From Chloroflexota bacterium (lineage in GTDB: Bacteria > Chloroflexota > Dehalococcoidia > Lucifugimonadales > Lucifugimonadaceae), in assembly GCA_018650185.1 (NCBI GenBank), contig JABIGL010000081.1:1-43817 (forward strand): a stretch of 43,817 nt of DNA, given 5' to 3'. Position numbers and translations under genes: made by a program. Under the pieces are notes generated by a model. That model saw only the letters and a list, made by a program, of their open reading frames with translations, ran no database searches and was not told the DNA's origin. Positions within the stretch are counted from its first letter, which is position 1, and every line of letters begins with the position of its first letter. Positions 32,622-40,302 of this stretch are shown piece by piece.

Positions 32622-33533
32622 ATGGCTGAAGGCAAGATCAAAGTTAGCCTCGTAAGCGGGCAGGATCGAACCAGTACGGTTCCTGAAGCACTGAACCTGA
32701 TATCAGATCAAGTGCAGATCCCGGACAAACCGGTCCTGATAAAGCCGAACTTTGTTTCGGTGAACAATCAGCTTTGCGCGACGCCGGTGGATGCCGTGCG
32801 TTCCACACTGTCGTTCCTCAAGGGCAAAGGCGTGGAGAAGTTCACCGTCGCTGTCGGCCCGGCCATTGGAACCGCAGATGAAGGTTTCGACAATTACGGA
32901 TATCGGCCGCTTGCGGACGAGTTCAACGTCACATGGCTGGACCTCAACTCTGATGACACCGTGAAAGTTCCGGCGTTTGACGACAAATTGAACGTCCAGT
33001 ATCTGAATATGTCCCGCACGATGGCGGAGTCATATGTGGTCTCGGTCACAAGAACCAAGACGCACAACGATGTGGTGGTCACCCTCGGTCTAAAAAACGT
33101 TCTTGTTGGAACCCTGGCTGGACCCGACGAGAAGAAAAAGATCCATCAGGGCAGCAAGGCGATCAACCTGACCCTGGCCAAAATGGCGCAGCACGTCGCA
33201 CCTGACCTCACGGTCCTCGATGGCACCGAGGGCATGCAGGGCAATGGTCCCGTTAGCGGCGACCCGATCGACTCACAGATCACCCTGGCATCAGCCCACA
33301 GCATTGCCGCGGACGTTATCGGTCTGCAGGCGATGGGCTATCGGCTGGACCAGGTTGGCTACCTCCGATACGCCATGGAGCTGCGCAGGCTTACCCTGGA
33401 CGACATCGAGGTTGTCGGAGAAACGATCGAGGACGTCAAGACCGATTTCCGGCCGCACGATAATATCGCCAGCCAGCTAACCTGGCCGGTGGATGGCGAC
33501 TGGCGACCGGTTTTCGACGCCGTGGGCGAGTAA
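32622..33533 (+). CDS. DUF362 domain protein
   Basis: Protein of 303 residues and unknown function. The DUF362 pattern is seen in KPVLIKPNFVSVNN, ATPVDAVRSTLSFLKGKGVEKFTV, TKTHNDVVVTLGLKNVLVG and TVLDGTEGMQGNGPVSGDP. Only one Cys is visible, so the C-terminal ferredoxin-like cluster of many DUF362 proteins is missing. I chose ATG 32622 because GGAG lies six bases upstream; an ATG 12 bases earlier lacks a site at the right distance. It converges on the metzincin gene with only six bases between stops. Confidence 0.85.
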   Translation: MAEGKIKVSLVSGQDRTSTVPEALNLISDQVQIPDKPVLIKPNFVSVNNQLCATPVDAVRSTLSFLKGKGVEKFTVAVGPAIGTADEGFDNYGYRPLADEFNVTWLDLNSDDTVKVPAFDDKLNVQYLNMSRTMAESYVVSVTRTKTHNDVVVTLGLKNVLVGTLAGPDEKKKIHQGSKAINLTLAKMAQHVAPDLTVLDGTEGMQGNGPVSGDPIDSQITLASAHSIAADVIGLQAMGYRLDQVGYLRYAMELRRLTLDDIEVVGETIEDVKTDFRPHDNIASQLTWPVDGDWRPVFDAVGE

Positions 33534-33539
33534 CAAGCG

Positions 33540-34352
33540 CTAGTTGCGTACCGCGTAAGGCCCGATGGCCTCTCGCAATGCGTCCAGCTCGATATTCGTT
33601 AGCCCGTCTGATTGGACGTAGTTCGGGAACGTCCACCAGTCGTTCATGATCGTGCGTTCATTCGACGGTTGCCGTCCTTCGGGCCAACCGTCAGGGTGCG
33701 GCAGGCCGAAGCCATGTAGCACCTCATGCACAAGCGCTCCGGTCTGTCCGGCTAAACTCCACGCGGACGCAGGCCAGGGACCTCCACCAAGAACGGTGGA
33801 TCCCGAGGTCGGCTCCGGGTAGCCGCAAACGGCTTCAATGCAGACGTCGCCGACTACGGCAAACCCGGCATTGCCGGGTTCGAATCCGATACCTCCCGCA
33901 TAACCCCCCAGACCGCGCACGAACGCCAGATATACATAGTCATCCGACCAACGCAGCAACAGGCGCTCCACTTCCGCCTGTACGAGGTAGACGCCGCCCT
34001 CACGCCATTCGGCTACCGTCCGCTCGGACTGCACCTGGCGGATCGGTTCCCACGGAATCTTTGTGCCAACGACAGACTCAAGCCAACTTTCCGCGGTGAT
34101 GATTGCGGCATTGAGCGCGTCCATATCTGGTTGCCACGGGGACGACGTGTAATACCGATCTCCGCCCTGCTCTTGCTTCGTGTCGAGTTGGAAGTCGTCG
34201 GGCACCTGCGGCAACACGAGTATTGGAACCACGGTCTTACTTGAGCCGGCGGGGGCCGGTATCGGCCTGATGCTCGGATCCGGCGCTGCAGGATGCTCCG
34301 AACCCGTACCGAATAGGAATCGGAAAATCCAGTTCCAGATTCGTTTCAGCAT
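33540..34352 (-). CDS. Small metzincin-like metalloprotease
   Basis: Predicted zinc protease of 270 residues. LVHEVLHGFGLPH at 207-219 matches the metzincin consensus HExxHxxGxxH (His209, Glu210, His213, His219). A Met-turn candidate, Met236 in RTIMNDWW, follows at a normal distance. Residues 5-15 are hydrophobic and aromatic (IWNWIFRFLFG) and may anchor the protein or act as a weak signal; a Pro-rich linker occupies 20-35. A paired-Cys segment (CIEAVC, 171-176) suggests a disulfide and an extracytoplasmic location. I cannot assign it to a named peptidase family. It lies 46 bases after the enolase-superfamily gene and could be the last gene of that transcript. Confidence 0.8.
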   Translation of the reverse strand: MLKRIWNWIFRFLFGTGSEHPAAPDPSIRPIPAPAGSSKTVVPILVLPQVPDDFQLDTKQEQGGDRYYTSSPWQPDMDALNAAIITAESWLESVVGTKIPWEPIRQVQSERTVAEWREGGVYLVQAEVERLLLRWSDDYVYLAFVRGLGGYAGGIGFEPGNAGFAVVGDVCIEAVCGYPEPTSGSTVLGGGPWPASAWSLAGQTGALVHEVLHGFGLPHPDGWPEGRQPSNERTIMNDWWTFPNYVQSDGLTNIELDALREAIGPYAVRN

Positions 34353-34398
34353 CGGTCGTTCCTTCCTCGGAGCTCAGGAGCCCCCTGACGTTGACTGA

Positions 34399-35598
34399 TT
34401 ATCCGATGCCGCGTGCCTTTGCCGCAGCGGTGTGGTCCCAGGGGCCGATCCATTCCGGCTTGATGTCCATGCCGAATCCCGGCGCGTCTGACGGAACAAC
34501 GTAACCGTCTTTCGGCATCGGCATACCGGGTATGGGACACAGCTCGTCAAGCGGGATGCCCGGATCAGATCCCATCCAGTACTCGGCGATCGGCGATTCC
34601 GGGGCGGCAAAGGCGAAATGCTGACCCCAGGGCGTCCCGGCGCCGGTGTGCGGGACAGTGATCAGTCCGGCCGCCTCGGCGATGGTGTAGACCTTCATCA
34701 CCTCGGTCAGCCCGCCCGACCACATCATGTCCGGCTGGAAGATATCGACGGCACGGCGCTCCACAAGTTGCCTGTACGCCTGTCGGCCGTGGTGATGTTC
34801 TCCGGTCGCAATCGGAACCCAGTTGACCGCTTTTTTGAGCTCTACGTAGCCTTCGAGATCGCTCGAAATTAGCGGTTCCTCAAACCAGCGGAGCCCGTAC
34901 GGCCGTAGTCTGTCCGCGACCCTGATGGCGAACTCTACGTTGAATGAGCTGACCGGGTTGTACATCAACTCCGCATCGGGCCCGACCTGTTCACGGGACT
35001 TTGCGATGTGCTCTTCTGCCAGGTTCACGCCCTCCAGTCCCATACGGTAGTGAGACGGATTGCTGACCTTGAATGCCTTGAAACCAAGTTCCTGCGACCA
35101 GTCGAGGTCATCGCAAGTCGCATACAGGAGAATCTTGTCTCGGCACGGTCCGCCAAGGAGGCTGTATACCGGCACGCCCAGCAGCTTCCCCTTCAGATCC
35201 CAGAGGGCAAGGTCTACCCCGGAACGCGCTACCGTTGCGAGACCGCTCGCCCCATAGTTCTGGACGGACCGCCACATCAGATCGTTCAAGAACTCCGTGG
35301 CTAGCGCGTCACGTCCTTCGAGGAGAGGGGCGTAGTGGTAATCGATCAACGCCGCCACCGGTTCGCCGTAACTACAGGCTCCCAGCCCGAAAGTGCCGTC
35401 TTCCGCTATGACCTGAACCCAGACGTTCCCGGCGTTTGCACCCGGCATCTTGCCGAACTCGGCCGTGAACTCTGGGTAGTAGTTGATCGGCAGGGCGCGC
35501 CGCGCCGCTACCTTGTTCGCTGCGAGACGCGTGGGCTTAGACTTCGGCGGTGTCTGAGGGATGTCCAGCGTTACGACGCGGATCTCTTTGATCTTCAT
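34399..35598 (-). CDS. Enolase-superfamily dehydratase, L-rhamnonate dehydratase-like
   Basis: Mandelate racemase/muconate lactonizing enzyme-type protein of 399 residues. The wording resembles L-rhamnonate dehydratase: ALWDLKGKLLGVPVYSLLGG, RPYGLRWFEEPL and TGEHHHGRQAYRQL. The expected metal ligands are position 214, Glu240 or Glu241 in FEEPL and Glu267 in GEHHH. Position 214, in LMYNPVSSFNVEF, is Asn instead of the usual Asp. An acid/base dyad is available as Asp290 (QPDMMWSGG) and His317 (VPHTGAG). A sugar-acid substrate is likely, but its identity is not certain. It sits in a minus-strand run with the metzincin gene downstream; the zinc-ribbon gene upstream is 110 bases away. Confidence 0.87.
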   Translation of the reverse strand: MKIKEIRVVTLDIPQTPPKSKPTRLAANKVAARRALPINYYPEFTAEFGKMPGANAGNVWVQVIAEDGTFGLGACSYGEPVAALIDYHYAPLLEGRDALATEFLNDLMWRSVQNYGASGLATVARSGVDLALWDLKGKLLGVPVYSLLGGPCRDKILLYATCDDLDWSQELGFKAFKVSNPSHYRMGLEGVNLAEEHIAKSREQVGPDAELMYNPVSSFNVEFAIRVADRLRPYGLRWFEEPLISSDLEGYVELKKAVNWVPIATGEHHHGRQAYRQLVERRAVDIFQPDMMWSGGLTEVMKVYTIAEAAGLITVPHTGAGTPWGQHFAFAAPESPIAEYWMGSDPGIPLDELCPIPGMPMPKDGYVVPSDAPGFGMDIKPEWIGPWDHTAAAKARGIG

Positions 35599-35708
35599 GT
35601 AGGCTCTCCCGTTCCAAGGACGTAGGTGTCCGGCGACGGCGTGAACAATACACGGAGTTCAGGCAAGTGGTTTGTGCTTCTCGCCCGAGCAAGGTGCTCA
35701 GACGAGGA

Positions 35709-36023
35709 TCAATTCTCGACGCGAGTGGGGCGAATCGTTTCCGATGCGAACCACACCAGCCCGGAGATACAGACGGTAAGAAGCGCCGATAGCAAAAATG
35801 TCTTCTCATGCCCGTCGATGCCGGTCAGGAAGTAGCCAAATCCGAAGGCGGCCATCGCCGCCCCGCCAAGTATGGCGACCGATGTGCAGCGCAAAAGAAA
35901 AGAAACCGCATCCCGTTCTGCGATCTCCAGTGCGATCTCATTTCCGCAATAGGCGCAGCTCAGATCCGTCTCGTCGACGGGAGTCTGACAACCGAAGCAC
36001 TCGATGGACTGGCGTTGGATCAT
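35709..36023 (-). CDS. Zinc-ribbon protein with two membrane helices
   Basis: Small protein of 104 residues. CFGC and CAYC (about residues 9-12 and 23-26) form a zinc-ribbon pair at the N-terminus. Two hydrophobic segments follow (about 45-67 and 75-92), with a short tail. The function is unknown; such proteins often bind partners at the membrane through the ribbon. The ATG has no Shine-Dalgarno, but TTAAAT lies about 11 bases upstream, so a near-leaderless start is possible. Confidence 0.7.
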   Translation of the reverse strand: MIQRQSIECFGCQTPVDETDLSCAYCGNEIALEIAERDAVSFLLRCTSVAILGGAAMAAFGFGYFLTGIDGHEKTFLLSALLTVCISGLVWFASETIRPTRVEN

Positions 36024-36092
36024 TTGTTGAGTCTATTTAACCTGACGCCGAATCAGGTGACGAAGTCGCGATGATTTTTTTGCGTGTTGCCA

Positions 36093-37115
36093 TCATGCGA
36101 TCGCAGCTACGACCCGTTCGACCACTTCAGCCCCGGTTTGAGGACTGAATGAGCCCTCAAATGTACCGGGACTTTGCACGACTATCAGATCGTGTTCCCG
36201 GTCCACCCAGATGAACTGCTTTCCTGCGCCAACTGCGGCGAAAGAGTCTTTTGGCAGATTTGGCCACAGCATCCCCTGGTCGTTACACCAGAAGCCCAGA
36301 CCGTACTGCCACAACTGTCGTGGTTCGTGTTGCAAAAGCATGTCTGAGACGCGGGTGGCCTCTCGTATCCATCCCGCCGGGACGATCTGCTTGCCGGACC
36401 ATTCGCCATCGTTCAGCCACAGAAGTCCCAGGCGGGCCATATCTCGGGCCGTCATCTGGTACGTGGTGGCGTAACCGAAAATACCCAGTTTGGCCTTCGG
36501 TTGGAGATCGAAGTTGGAGTAGGTCCATTTCCAAGACCCGCCGATCAAGTTGCGGACCTTGCGCTCTGTGAGACGACCAAAGCCGGCTCCGCGCTCAGGG
36601 TCTGAGCTTCGATACAGCGAATACTCGGATGCCAGCGCATGGGTTACGACGTTCATACCAAAGGTCTGGTAGTTGAAGGTCTGTCCAGGCAGTTCTCCGG
36701 GCTTCATGTAGCCGGACATATTTCCGATAAGCTGCCGAAATGTGATCCCTGCATTTTCCGGGAAGGCGTAACGGTTCTCTTTTGGGCCTTCGTCCGGTGC
36801 GACATCGAGGAACTCAGGGTAGTAGTCGGCCACGAGGTCATCCGCCGAGCCGATAACCCCTTCAGCGATGGCGATCCCCAGCAGGGTGGAATACGTGGAT
36901 TTGGACGCGGACGCCTGACCCTGGAGGTCATCCCTACCAATCCCGCCACCCTGCCATTCGGCTGCTATGCGGCCGTCACGTACAACAAGGAGACGATACG
37001 GCGAGTCATCGGCGTGATCCGATTGCCATTCGCCCACGGCTTCAAGGCGCGCCGGGTTAAAGCCAAGTGCCTCCGGTTCTTCACGCTCCCAATCGGCTGC
37101 CGGGAAGACGCTCAA
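36093..37115 (-). CDS. Beta-lactamase-fold serine hydrolase
   Basis: Serine hydrolase of 340 residues from the class C beta-lactamase/esterase group. SASK at 69-72 is the Ser-x-x-Lys nucleophile motif. Tyr149 in FNYQTFGMN is a candidate for the Tyr of the second motif, but the following position is not Asn, so lactamase activity is doubtful. It is probably an esterase, peptidase or other hydrolase. The start is TTG at 37115, whose bases overlap the TGA of the preceding gene, indicating translational coupling. A GGAGAG lies only two bases before the TTG, a tight spacing. Confidence 0.85.
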   Translation of the reverse strand: MSVFPAADWEREEPEALGFNPARLEAVGEWQSDHADDSPYRLLVVRDGRIAAEWQGGGIGRDDLQGQASASKSTYSTLLGIAIAEGVIGSADDLVADYYPEFLDVAPDEGPKENRYAFPENAGITFRQLIGNMSGYMKPGELPGQTFNYQTFGMNVVTHALASEYSLYRSSDPERGAGFGRLTERKVRNLIGGSWKWTYSNFDLQPKAKLGIFGYATTYQMTARDMARLGLLWLNDGEWSGKQIVPAGWIREATRVSDMLLQHEPRQLWQYGLGFWCNDQGMLWPNLPKDSFAAVGAGKQFIWVDREHDLIVVQSPGTFEGSFSPQTGAEVVERVVAAIA

Positions 37116-38191
37116 CTCTCCAGAGCGTCCCTGACAAGCTGTGAAAAAGTCTGCAGGCGTTCGTCGTTGACCTCATTCGGCTGTAGCCCGGAGGTTACAA
37201 CTGCGGCCCCGGCCTTGAGCTTGGAATCGCCCCAACTGATGCAGGTACCGACGCCGCCATGACCGAACACGTGCGAGCCACCGGCGTCACCCATCCGGCC
37301 CGGTCCGTCATTTGCTACCTGTACACCCAGGCCACGACGGTGCTGATTGCCGGAGGCCCGTTCGAGTCCTTCAGCGTGTATCGAAGTCACATCGGCTACC
37401 GTCTCAGCGCTTAGCCACTGCGTGCCATCCACAGAACCCCCGTTAGAGAGAACGCTGTAAAAGCGTGCGAGGTCTCGTGCAGTGGAGGTCCCGTTACCGC
37501 CCGGGGATGGGTGGAATTTGTACTCCTCTGAGTTGCCCTTTTCAGCAAGGTCGGGCGACCCGAAGTTTGGCATCGACATCAGGCGCGCCAGTCGCGGCAT
37601 ACGCTCTGCATCAAGCCGGTACGTCGTGTCGACGAGCCCCAGAGGTCCTGCGACCTCGGCCTGAAAGAAATCCTCGAAATCCTGCCCGGAAATTCGCTGC
37701 ACAAGCTCCCTGACAAGAAACCCAAACGTAGAACTGTGGTATTCGATGGCTGATCCGGGCTCAAACTCCGCCTCGGCAGACTCCATGGCGGTCACAACAG
37801 AGTCCCAGTTGGCCTCATTGATCCCCCTGGGGGTCGTCGGCACACCCGCTTCGTGCGTCAGCACATGTCTTACCGTCGTTGACTCTTTACCGTTGACCCC
37901 GTAGCCGTCCCAGATGTCGCCAACAAGATCATCCCAGTCCACCTTGCCGCGTTCCTTCAGCACCCAGAGGCATGCCGCAGCCATCGGCTTTCCGCACGAC
38001 CAGACGCTGTACAGCGTGTCTGAGGCCACTTTGGAACCGTCGCCAGAGTTGATACTGCCGCCGTACAGATCAAGTACGAGTTCGCCATCTTTATAGGCAG
38101 CGATCGCAGACGCGGGGTGAACTCCCATCGCGAGGTGGTGCCAGAGGCGAGAATCGAGCGTATCCACAGCGCGTCTACTCAGGGTGGCCAC
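37112..38191 (-). CDS. Beta-lactamase-fold serine hydrolase (EstB/LACTB-like)
   Basis: Serine hydrolase of 359 residues with the class C fold. The nucleophile motif is SCGK (65-68), the tyrosine motif is YHS at 151-153 and the third motif is HGG at 311-313 in FGHGGVG. GKESTTVRHVLTHEAGVP is characteristic of esterases of this family. No signal peptide is seen, so it is likely cytoplasmic. The GTG start has AAGGAAA eight bases upstream, and a TATAAT box lies about 45 bases upstream. It overlaps the next hydrolase by four bases. The two share the fold but differ clearly in sequence, so they are an old pair. Confidence 0.88.
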   Translation of the reverse strand: MATLSRRAVDTLDSRLWHHLAMGVHPASAIAAYKDGELVLDLYGGSINSGDGSKVASDTLYSVWSCGKPMAAACLWVLKERGKVDWDDLVGDIWDGYGVNGKESTTVRHVLTHEAGVPTTPRGINEANWDSVVTAMESAEAEFEPGSAIEYHSSTFGFLVRELVQRISGQDFEDFFQAEVAGPLGLVDTTYRLDAERMPRLARLMSMPNFGSPDLAEKGNSEEYKFHPSPGGNGTSTARDLARFYSVLSNGGSVDGTQWLSAETVADVTSIHAEGLERASGNQHRRGLGVQVANDGPGRMGDAGGSHVFGHGGVGTCISWGDSKLKAGAAVVTSGLQPNEVNDERLQTFSQLVRDALES

Positions 38192-38234
38192 AGGTGTTTC
38201 CTTTCGGTCACGGATTTTTGATCAGTCTGTGCAG

Positions 38235-38240
38235 ATTATA
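38235..38240 (-). promoter_or_regulatory. Consensus -10 element (TATAAT) for the hydrolase pair
   Basis: On the minus strand TATAAT lies about 44 bases before the GTG at 38191, giving a leader of about 37 bases. TTGTCG is present but only ten bases upstream, so no properly spaced -35 is seen. A small hairpin AATCCG-ACG-CGGATT (38258-38272) just upstream could end the preceding EamA transcript. Confidence 0.4.
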
Positions 38241-38283
38241 AGTTCGTGAACGACAAGAATCCGACGCGGATTTTCGGCAAAAC

Positions 38284-39285
38284 TCAGTCGGAACCCGTGG
38301 TTTCCGGCAAACCCGGCGGCGTAGCCCCCACGGATGGCCGGCCCGTTGCCCGCTCACGTCGGCTTCTCCGCTGTGCGATACCGGCTCCTAGCGCCACCAT
38401 AATCGCGCCAACCCAGAGTAGCTCCGTGAGAGGTTCGTCCAGGATCAGCCACGCAAGAATTATCCCAAAGATCGGTTGACTGAGGTTTAATACACCGACC
38501 TGCGACGGCAGGTAACGCTGGATGAGCCACAGGTTCGCCATGAACCCGAACCCGGCGATCACTGGACCCTGGTAGAGGATCGATATCACCAGTTCCCTGT
38601 TCATGATCCAGGGTTCGCTCTCGAAGATAAGCCCGGCCGGAACGAAGATGAGTGTTCCGAAAAGTGCCTGTGTCAAAAGCAACTTGCTGGGTTCTATCCG
38701 GCCGGCGAGTCGAGCGTTGAAGATCAATCGTGCACCCAGCAAAAAACCGGAGACAATCGAAAGAATGTCCCCGAACAGCACCCTACCGGACGCCTCACCA
38801 CCGAGGCCATCGAGGGAGATCACGATCACTCCTCCGTACGCCACGAGGATTCCGACCACGCGTGACAACGCCAGCCGGTCGCCCGGGATGAAGAAATGGG
38901 CCAGTACCGCCATCCAGATCGGGTAGGTCACAGAGAGAACCGCGCCGTGTCCGGCGGTCGTGTACTTGAGGCCCAGGTTCATGAACACGAGTTGGATCGA
39001 GAACAGGACACCAAGAATCACGAGGGGGCGAAGCTCCTGGCGTCGTACCCGGAGATCTGCACGCGTGTAGATCGCCCAGATCAGGATTATCAGCGCCCCG
39101 GATACGAACCGATACCAGCCAAGCCTCAGCGGGGGAGCATGGTCCAGGCCGGACTTGATGGCGATGGAGTTTCCGGACCACAGGAACGATACGAATACGG
39201 CGAATGCCCCGGCACGCGGAGTGATACGTCGGTGTTCCATTGGGGCCGATTCGTGTGAGGTTTCGGGTGGCGTCCCTGGTGGCAT
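38284..39285 (-). CDS. EamA/DMT family transporter, array copy 3
   Basis: Polytopic transporter of 333 residues with two EamA repeats (about 25-155 and 170-305) and about ten membrane segments. AVFVSFLWSGNSIAIKSGLDH and LRLGWYRFVSGALI open the first repeat. The second ends LAWLILDEPLTELLWVGAIMV. DMT proteins move small metabolites such as amino acids, bases or purines. The start is unsure: ATG at 39285 or ATG at 39240 (MEHRRITPRAG), neither with a Shine-Dalgarno. A charged tail (RRSRRERATGRP) closes the protein. It is the most divergent and last of three tandem copies. Confidence 0.88.
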   Translation of the reverse strand: MPPGTPPETSHESAPMEHRRITPRAGAFAVFVSFLWSGNSIAIKSGLDHAPPLRLGWYRFVSGALIILIWAIYTRADLRVRRQELRPLVILGVLFSIQLVFMNLGLKYTTAGHGAVLSVTYPIWMAVLAHFFIPGDRLALSRVVGILVAYGGVIVISLDGLGGEASGRVLFGDILSIVSGFLLGARLIFNARLAGRIEPSKLLLTQALFGTLIFVPAGLIFESEPWIMNRELVISILYQGPVIAGFGFMANLWLIQRYLPSQVGVLNLSQPIFGIILAWLILDEPLTELLWVGAIMVALGAGIAQRRSRRERATGRPSVGATPPGLPETTGSD

Positions 39286-39352
39286 CGGGGGAAGCTAGCA
39301 TCGGACACTTCGCCGGTCAACGAACTGGACGATCGGTAATCGAAGGTACTAA

Positions 39353-40297
39353 TTAGTTCGCTGCGGCAGGTTTCGCTTCGGGCTTCGGCGCTTCCACCTT
39401 CTTTGAGCGACTTCGGCGCTGTGCAAGGCCGGCCCCGATCATCACCAGGAATGCACCCGCCCACAGGTTGGAGGATGGTTCTTCGCCAAGAATGATCCAG
39501 GCGAGGATGATTCCGCTTATCGGCGAAATAAGGCCTAGAGCTGCCAGACGTGATGGGAAGAAGTGAGTAATCAACCAGAGACTGGCAATAAAACCGAATC
39601 CGGCGATCAGGATCCCCTGGTAGGCCAGCGAAGCTCCAAGCTCCCATGCCCAGGACCAGGGTTCGGACTCAAACACGGCGCTCATCGCCACGAAGAACAC
39701 CGTTCCCATGGTGAACTGCACCAGCAGAAGCTTGCTGGGATCGATCCCCTCGACAAGCCGCGCCGCAAAGATCTGACGCGCCGCCAGCAAAAACGCGGAT
39801 ATGAGCGACAGCCCATCGCCGATCAGAATATCCCGGTTGATGCCGGAACGGAGTCCGTCCAATGAGATAACGATGATGCCGCCGTAGGCGACAAGGATGC
39901 CCAGGAAACGGGCCTTCTCAAGGCGGTCGCCTCTTATGAAGAAGTGGGCGAGGAGGGCAGTCCAGATGGATGTCGTGACGTTCAGAGAAAGCGCGTGGCC
40001 TGCGGTCGTGTACTTGATGCCAAGGTTCATGAATACAAGCTGGACCGTGAAAAGAAGGCCAAGCGCAATAAGAGGCGTGATCTCCTTTCGATATATCCGT
40101 AGATCCGCTCGTGTGTAGAAAGCCCAGCCGAGTGTGACCAGCCCTCCGGCCACGAAGCGCATCCAACCAATTCGCAGAGGCCCGGCGTAGTCCAAGCCAG
40201 CCTTTATGGCGATCGAGTTTCCGCTCCAGAAGATGCCGACGATAACGGCGAACAACCCGGCGCGGACCGATAATGGCCTTCGTTGTATCTCGGCCAT
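39353..40297 (-). CDS. EamA/DMT family transporter, array copy 2
   Basis: Transporter of 314 residues with two EamA repeats and about ten helices. It opens MAEIQRRPLSVRAGLFAVIVG and then FWSGNSIAIKAGLDYAGPLRIGW, the motif shared by all three copies. It carries KYTTAGHALSLNVTTSIW where the neighbour has a similar GHATVL segment, so the ligand path may differ. Its ATG is five bases from the stop of copy 1, suggesting one transcript. Substrate unknown. Confidence 0.9.
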   Translation of the reverse strand: MAEIQRRPLSVRAGLFAVIVGIFWSGNSIAIKAGLDYAGPLRIGWMRFVAGGLVTLGWAFYTRADLRIYRKEITPLIALGLLFTVQLVFMNLGIKYTTAGHALSLNVTTSIWTALLAHFFIRGDRLEKARFLGILVAYGGIIVISLDGLRSGINRDILIGDGLSLISAFLLAARQIFAARLVEGIDPSKLLLVQFTMGTVFFVAMSAVFESEPWSWAWELGASLAYQGILIAGFGFIASLWLITHFFPSRLAALGLISPISGIILAWIILGEEPSSNLWAGAFLVMIGAGLAQRRSRSKKVEAPKPEAKPAAAN

Positions 40298-40302
40298 GGA
40301 GC

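Noticed and set aside
33862-33887. Hairpin AACCCGGCA-T-TGCCGGGTT followed by GTTCGAATCC, resembling a tRNA T-arm
   Set aside because: It lies within the coding sequence of the metzincin-like gene, and no acceptor, D or anticodon arms can be found at the right distances.
36639-37262. A 207-codon plus-strand open frame opposite the two lactamase-fold genes
   Set aside because: It is antisense to well-supported genes, has no recognised motif and no ribosome-binding site.
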